Assembly: GCA_945872375.1 (NCBI GenBank)
Contig: CAMBYR010000063.1
Location: forward strand, 1-9,504
Length of the DNA stretch: 9,504 nucleotides
Source: an uncultured Blautia sp.
Lineage (GTDB): Bacteria; Bacillota; Clostridia; Lachnospirales; Lachnospiraceae
Reading direction: 5' to 3'
Below, in pieces: positions 7,171 through 9,504 of the stretch. Numbering within the stretch: position 1 is the first letter of the stretch; every line of letters begins with the position of its first letter. Both the position numbers and the translations under genes were made by a program. The notes under the pieces were generated by a model that was not told where the DNA came from, did not search any database, and was given only the letters and a program-made list of their open reading frames with translations.

Positions 7171-7201
7171 AAAAGGGTCCGGTCCTATTCAGACCGGACC
7201 C
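7171..7201 (-). terminator. Intrinsic terminator or attenuator between gap and pgk
   Basis: GGGTCCGGTC (7175-7184) pairs perfectly with GACCGGACCC (7192-7201) around a seven-base loop. On the minus strand a four-U tract (7174-7171) follows. The short U tract and the lack of an obvious pgk promoter in the 44 bp beyond it suggest partial termination: a mostly gap-only message plus a longer gap-pgk-tpiA one. The hairpin could also protect the 3' end of a processed gap message. Confidence 0.75.
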
Positions 7202-7232
7202 CTGGTGAGTCTATACTTCTTTCAAACCTGGA

Positions 7233-8252
7233 TTATGCGTTAAGCAGGCTTCCGAAATGTTTGATGGTACGAACCATCTGGCTTGTGTAGGAGTTTTCAT
7301 TGTCATACCAGGAAACTACCTGAACTTCTGTTGTGCCGTTGTCCAGAGGAAGAACCATTGTCTGGGTAGCATCAAACAGAGAACCATAGGTCATTCCTAC
7401 GATATCGCTGGAAACGATTTCGTCTTCGTTGTATCCGAAGGATTCGTTGGAAGCAGCTTTCATAGCTGCATTGATCTGCTCTTTTGTAACTTCACCTTCA
7501 ACAACTGCTGTTAAGATAGTTGTAGAACCGGTCGGGGTCGGAACACGCTGAGCGGAACCAATAAGTTTGCCGTTCAGTTCAGGGATAACAAGGCCGATAG
7601 CTTTTGCAGCACCGGTGCTGTTCGGAACGATATTAACTGCTGCTGCACGGGATCTTCTCAGATCGCCTTTTCTCTGCGGTCCGTCAAGAGTCATCTGATC
7701 GCCTGTGTAAGCGTGAATTGTGCACATGATACCGGATTTGATCGGTGCGCAGTCATTCAGAGCTTTTGCCATCGGAGCTAAGCAGTTTGTTGTACAGGAA
7801 GCTGCGGAGATGATCTTGTCTTCTTTTGTAAGACCTGCATGGTTTACATTGTAAACGATGGTCGGAAGGTCATTGCCTGCCGGAGCAGAAATGATAACGT
7901 GTTTTGCACCAGCATCGATATGAGCCTGTGCTTTTGCTTTGGAGGTGTAGAAACCGGTACATTCCAGAACTACATCTACGCCGATTTCTCCCCACGGAAG
8001 TTCTGCAGCGTTAGCTTTTGCATAGATTTTGATTTCTTTTCCGTCTACAGTGATGGAATCTTCGCCAGCTGTTACAGTATCAGCTTTTGCATATCTTCCC
8101 TGTGTGGAATCATATTTTAATAAGTGAGCCAGCATTTTCGGGGATGTTAAGTCGTTGATTGCAACGATTTCAAATCCTTCTGCTCCAAACATCTGACGGA
8201 ATGCAAGACGACCAATACGGCCAAATCCGTTAATTGCAACTTTTACTGCCAT
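7233..8252 (-). CDS. gap: Glyceraldehyde-3-phosphate dehydrogenase, type I
   Basis: Oxidises glyceraldehyde 3-phosphate to 1,3-bisphosphoglycerate with NAD and phosphate. It is 339 residues long, normal for type I. The N-terminal Rossmann fold has INGFGRIGR (7-15). Asp34 in AINDL is the residue that favours NAD over NADP, so a glycolytic rather than biosynthetic role is likely. The catalytic centre ASCTTNCLAP carries nucleophile Cys153, with His180 in CTIHAYTGDQ as base. Phosphate and substrate segments RAAAVNIVPNSTGAAKA and RVPTPTGS are intact, and the C-terminal SWYDNENSYTSQMVRT is typical. The start has a strong AGGAGG eight bases before the ATG. It is the first gene of the leftward cluster, with its own promoter, and a terminator hairpin follows it. 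Confidence 0.98.
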   Translation of the reverse strand: MAVKVAINGFGRIGRLAFRQMFGAEGFEIVAINDLTSPKMLAHLLKYDSTQGRYAKADTVTAGEDSITVDGKEIKIYAKANAAELPWGEIGVDVVLECTGFYTSKAKAQAHIDAGAKHVIISAPAGNDLPTIVYNVNHAGLTKEDKIISAASCTTNCLAPMAKALNDCAPIKSGIMCTIHAYTGDQMTLDGPQRKGDLRRSRAAAVNIVPNSTGAAKAIGLVIPELNGKLIGSAQRVPTPTGSTTILTAVVEGEVTKEQINAAMKAASNESFGYNEDEIVSSDIVGMTYGSLFDATQTMVLPLDNGTTEVQVVSWYDNENSYTSQMVRTIKHFGSLLNA

Positions 8253-8288
8253 GATAAATTCCTCCTATGAATTAAATGGTTAATATGG

Positions 8289-8315
8289 ACATTTCTTCAT
8301 TTGTTAAAGAAACGT
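8289..8315 (-). other. Leader hairpin of gap overlapping a Rex-like half site
   Basis: ACATTTCTT (8289-8297) pairs with AAGAAACGT (8307-8315) apart from one pair (G-U in the RNA), giving a 9-bp stem and a nine-base loop. It falls within the predicted 70-nt gap leader. The same stretch holds TTGTTAA (8301-8307), an exact half of the clostridial Rex consensus TTGTTAANNNNTTAACAA. The other half (to 8318) matches only 3 of 7. Whether either element works is unknown. Confidence 0.3.
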
Positions 8316-8328
8316 CAACCTATGGGAT

Positions 8329-8357
8329 ATTGTACCGAATTTCATACAAAAATTCAA
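8329..8357 (-). promoter_or_regulatory. Predicted sigma-A promoter of gap
   Basis: On the minus strand TTGAAT (8352-8357) is followed after 17 bases by TACAAT (8329-8334), close to consensus. Transcription would start near 8322, giving a leader of about 70 nt before the gap ATG. It is probably the main promoter for gap and, by read-through, for pgk and tpiA. Confidence 0.7.
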
Positions 8358-8407
8358 GTCCCATTTATAAAAAATACGGATAAAATAGAAAAAACGTCAG
8401 CAGATTA

Positions 8408-8416
8408 TGTTATAAT
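8408..8416 (+). promoter_or_regulatory. Extended -10 promoter of the PHP-family gene
   Basis: TGTTATAAT gives a perfect TATAAT (8411-8416) with the TG of an extended -10. No good -35 lies 16-18 bases upstream (the region is A-rich), which is common for extended -10 promoters. Transcription would start near 8423, about 40 bases before the ATG. It is back to back with the gap promoter, with about 50 bp between the gap -35 and this -10. Confidence 0.6.
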
Positions 8417-8463
8417 CTCTGTACGGCAATTTATCGCTGCTGAAAGAAAGGAGATACATACAA

Positions 8464-9273
8464 ATGATTTTATGGGACTGTCATATGCACTCTTCCTTTT
8501 CGGCGGACTCGGAAACCCCCATGGAAAACATGATTCAAAAGGCTGTCAGCCTGGGTTTTCAGGGTATCTGCTTCACAGAACATCTGGATCCGGATTACCC
8601 GGAAGTCCCGGATCCCATTGATTTTTCACTGGATCTTTCCGCCTATCAGAAAAAAATAATGGAGTTAAAAGAAATCTGGCGTTCCAGAATAGAACTCTGC
8701 TTTGGTATTGAACTGGGCCTGCAGCCTCACCTTTCCGGCGAGTTCCGAAAGCTCCTCCTGGATACTCCCTTTGATTTTGTCATCGGTTCCTCCCATGTGG
8801 TTCACGGTTATGATCCCTACTATCCTGATTTTTTCCGGAACCGTCCGGAACACCAGGCATATCTGGAATATTTCCAGTCCATTCTGGAAAATCTGACTGC
8901 ATTTCAGGGAATGGATGTTTACGGCCATATTGATTATGTGGTACGGTATGGGCCCAACAAAAATCAAAACTATTCTTATAAACAATATCAGGATATTCTG
9001 GACGAAATCCTGCAGAGGATCATTGCCGCAGGCAAGGGCATTGAACTGAATACCGGCGGATATCATTACGGACTTGGAGAGCCAAACCCCTGCCGGGAAA
9101 TCATCCTTCGTTACCGGGAGCTTGGCGGTGAGATCATCACCATCGGCGCTGATGCCCATTCTCCGGACAAAATTGGTTATTCCTTTGAGCAGGCTGCCTG
9201 CGTGCTGAAGGACTGCGGTTTTTCCTATTATACTGTTTTCCGTGACAGGAAACCGGATTTTCTTCCCATTTAA
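8464..9273 (+). CDS. PHP-family phosphoesterase, histidinol-phosphatase (HisJ/HisK) type
   Basis: A 269-residue single-domain protein of the PHP (polymerase and histidinol phosphatase) family, most like the HisJ/HisK enzymes that convert histidinol phosphate to histidinol in histidine synthesis. Metal ligands of the trinuclear site are visible in family order: His7 and His9 in WDCHMHSSFSAD, Asp15, His40 in FTEHLD, Glu83 in FGIELG, His111 in GSSHVVHG, His155 in YGHIDYV, and Asp230 and His232 in GADAHSP. All are present, so an active phosphoesterase is expected. The start is supported by AAAGGAGA shortly before the ATG. No other histidine genes are in view, so another phosphate ester could be the substrate; I leave the symbol blank. 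It is monocistronic, divergent from gap, with a clear terminator about 20 bp after the stop. Confidence 0.9.
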   Translation: MILWDCHMHSSFSADSETPMENMIQKAVSLGFQGICFTEHLDPDYPEVPDPIDFSLDLSAYQKKIMELKEIWRSRIELCFGIELGLQPHLSGEFRKLLLDTPFDFVIGSSHVVHGYDPYYPDFFRNRPEHQAYLEYFQSILENLTAFQGMDVYGHIDYVVRYGPNKNQNYSYKQYQDILDEILQRIIAAGKGIELNTGGYHYGLGEPNPCREIILRYRELGGEIITIGADAHSPDKIGYSFEQAACVLKDCGFSYYTVFRDRKPDFLPI

Positions 9274-9293
9274 CAGTATAAAAATACTCTCAA

Positions 9294-9327
9294 AAAAACT
9301 CCGGTTCAAAACTGACCCGGAGTTTTT
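9294..9327 (+). terminator. Bidirectional intrinsic terminator after the PHP gene
   Basis: AAAAACTCCGG (9294-9304) pairs with CCGGAGTTTTT (9317-9327) around a 12-base loop. On the plus strand the CG-rich core is followed by five U residues; on the minus strand the A-run 9298-9292 gives a U-run too. It would end the PHP transcript and could also stop leftward transcription from the partial gene on the right. Confidence 0.85.
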
Positions 9328-9373
9328 CATGGCTGCCGCAGCGGCCGCCCGTATTATTTTATTATAAAAGTTC

Positions 9374-9392
9374 CGGACAACAATCATGTCCG
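9374..9392 (-). terminator. Possible terminator hairpin of the right-hand partial gene
   Basis: CGGACA (9374-9379) pairs with TGTCCG (9387-9392) around a seven-base loop, directly after the stop codon of the minus-strand partial gene. The U-run on the minus strand is short and offset (CTTTT after GAA), so it would be a weak terminator. The better hairpin at 9294-9327 lies beyond it. Confidence 0.4.
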
Positions 9393-9504
9393 TTATTTTC
9401 TAAGCTTTTCAACAAATGTATACAATTTACCCGGATGCTCCTGATCCAGAGATGTCTCATACATTTTCCGAATTGCCTCTGTAATCATTTCTATCACAAC
9501 CGGC
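9393..9504 (-). CDS. 3' end of an unrecognised protein-coding gene
   Basis: The last 36 codons of a minus-strand reading frame enter from the right edge and end at TAA (9393-9395). The visible tail is mainly helical and charged: EMITEAIRKMYETSLDQEHP, then a segment rich in Lys, Leu, Tyr and Phe (GKLYTFVEKLRK) before the stop. Codon use and composition look like a real gene, and the stop is followed at once by a hairpin, as expected at a gene end. The product family cannot be told from this fragment. It is convergent with the PHP gene. Confidence 0.6.
   Translation of the reverse strand, partial: PVVIEMITEAIRKMYETSLDQEHPGKLYTFVEKLRK

Noticed and set aside
9329..9350. GC-rich stretch GGCTGCCGCAGCGGCCGCC as a terminator or operator
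   Set aside because: It contains short self-complementary parts, but no stable single stem with a U-run could be drawn. It is probably just local GC richness between convergent genes.
8665..9387. 240-codon open frame on the minus strand opposite the PHP gene
   Set aside because: It crosses the bidirectional terminator and is antisense to a gene with all its metal ligands. The translation shows no family motif.

Overview
The window looks like chromosomal DNA from a low-to-moderate GC, Gram-positive anaerobe of the Clostridia, most likely a gut Lachnospiraceae-type organism. This is inferred from the strong AGGAGG-type ribosome binding sites, the sigma-A-like promoters, the clustered glycolytic genes, and an exported CbiK-like cobaltochelatase carrying Gram-positive surface-type modules. 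The species cannot be named from the sequence alone.

Layout. Almost everything reads leftward on the minus strand, in the order gap, pgk, tpiA, an exported CbiK-like protein, hom, gpmI (3' end off the window). gap, pgk, tpiA and gpmI carry out consecutive or adjacent steps of lower glycolysis. Two non-glycolytic genes sit between tpiA and gpmI. The first is the secreted chelatase-like gene, with a long leader holding a textbook cobalamin riboswitch followed by a strong intrinsic terminator. The second is hom (homoserine dehydrogenase), with its own near-consensus promoter. To the right, a divergent PHP-family phosphoesterase gene (histidinol-phosphatase type) reads rightward from a 211-bp region it shares with gap. 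It ends at a bidirectional-looking terminator, beyond which lies the 3' end of an unrecognised minus-strand gene.

Regulation. Promoters can be read before gap, cbiK, hom, gpmI and the PHP gene. A terminator hairpin between gap and pgk suggests that gap is made in excess of pgk-tpiA. The pgk-tpiA spacer is filled by an unusual 159-bp A-B-A tandem repeat with an exact 56-bp period; the outer copies are 46/47 identical and the middle copy is diverged. The chelatase gene should be shut off when cobalamin is plentiful.

Most interesting points: (1) the 56-bp A-B-A repeat between pgk and tpiA; (2) the exported CbiK with intact metal-binding residues, an N-terminal helical surface-type module and a C-terminal beta-rich domain possibly of NEAT or heme-binding type; (3) the riboswitch-terminator leader with an extra 29-nt near-perfect hairpin; (4) a half-intact Rex-like site at the start of the gap transcript. 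No CRISPR array, tRNA, rRNA, insertion sequence or phage gene was seen.
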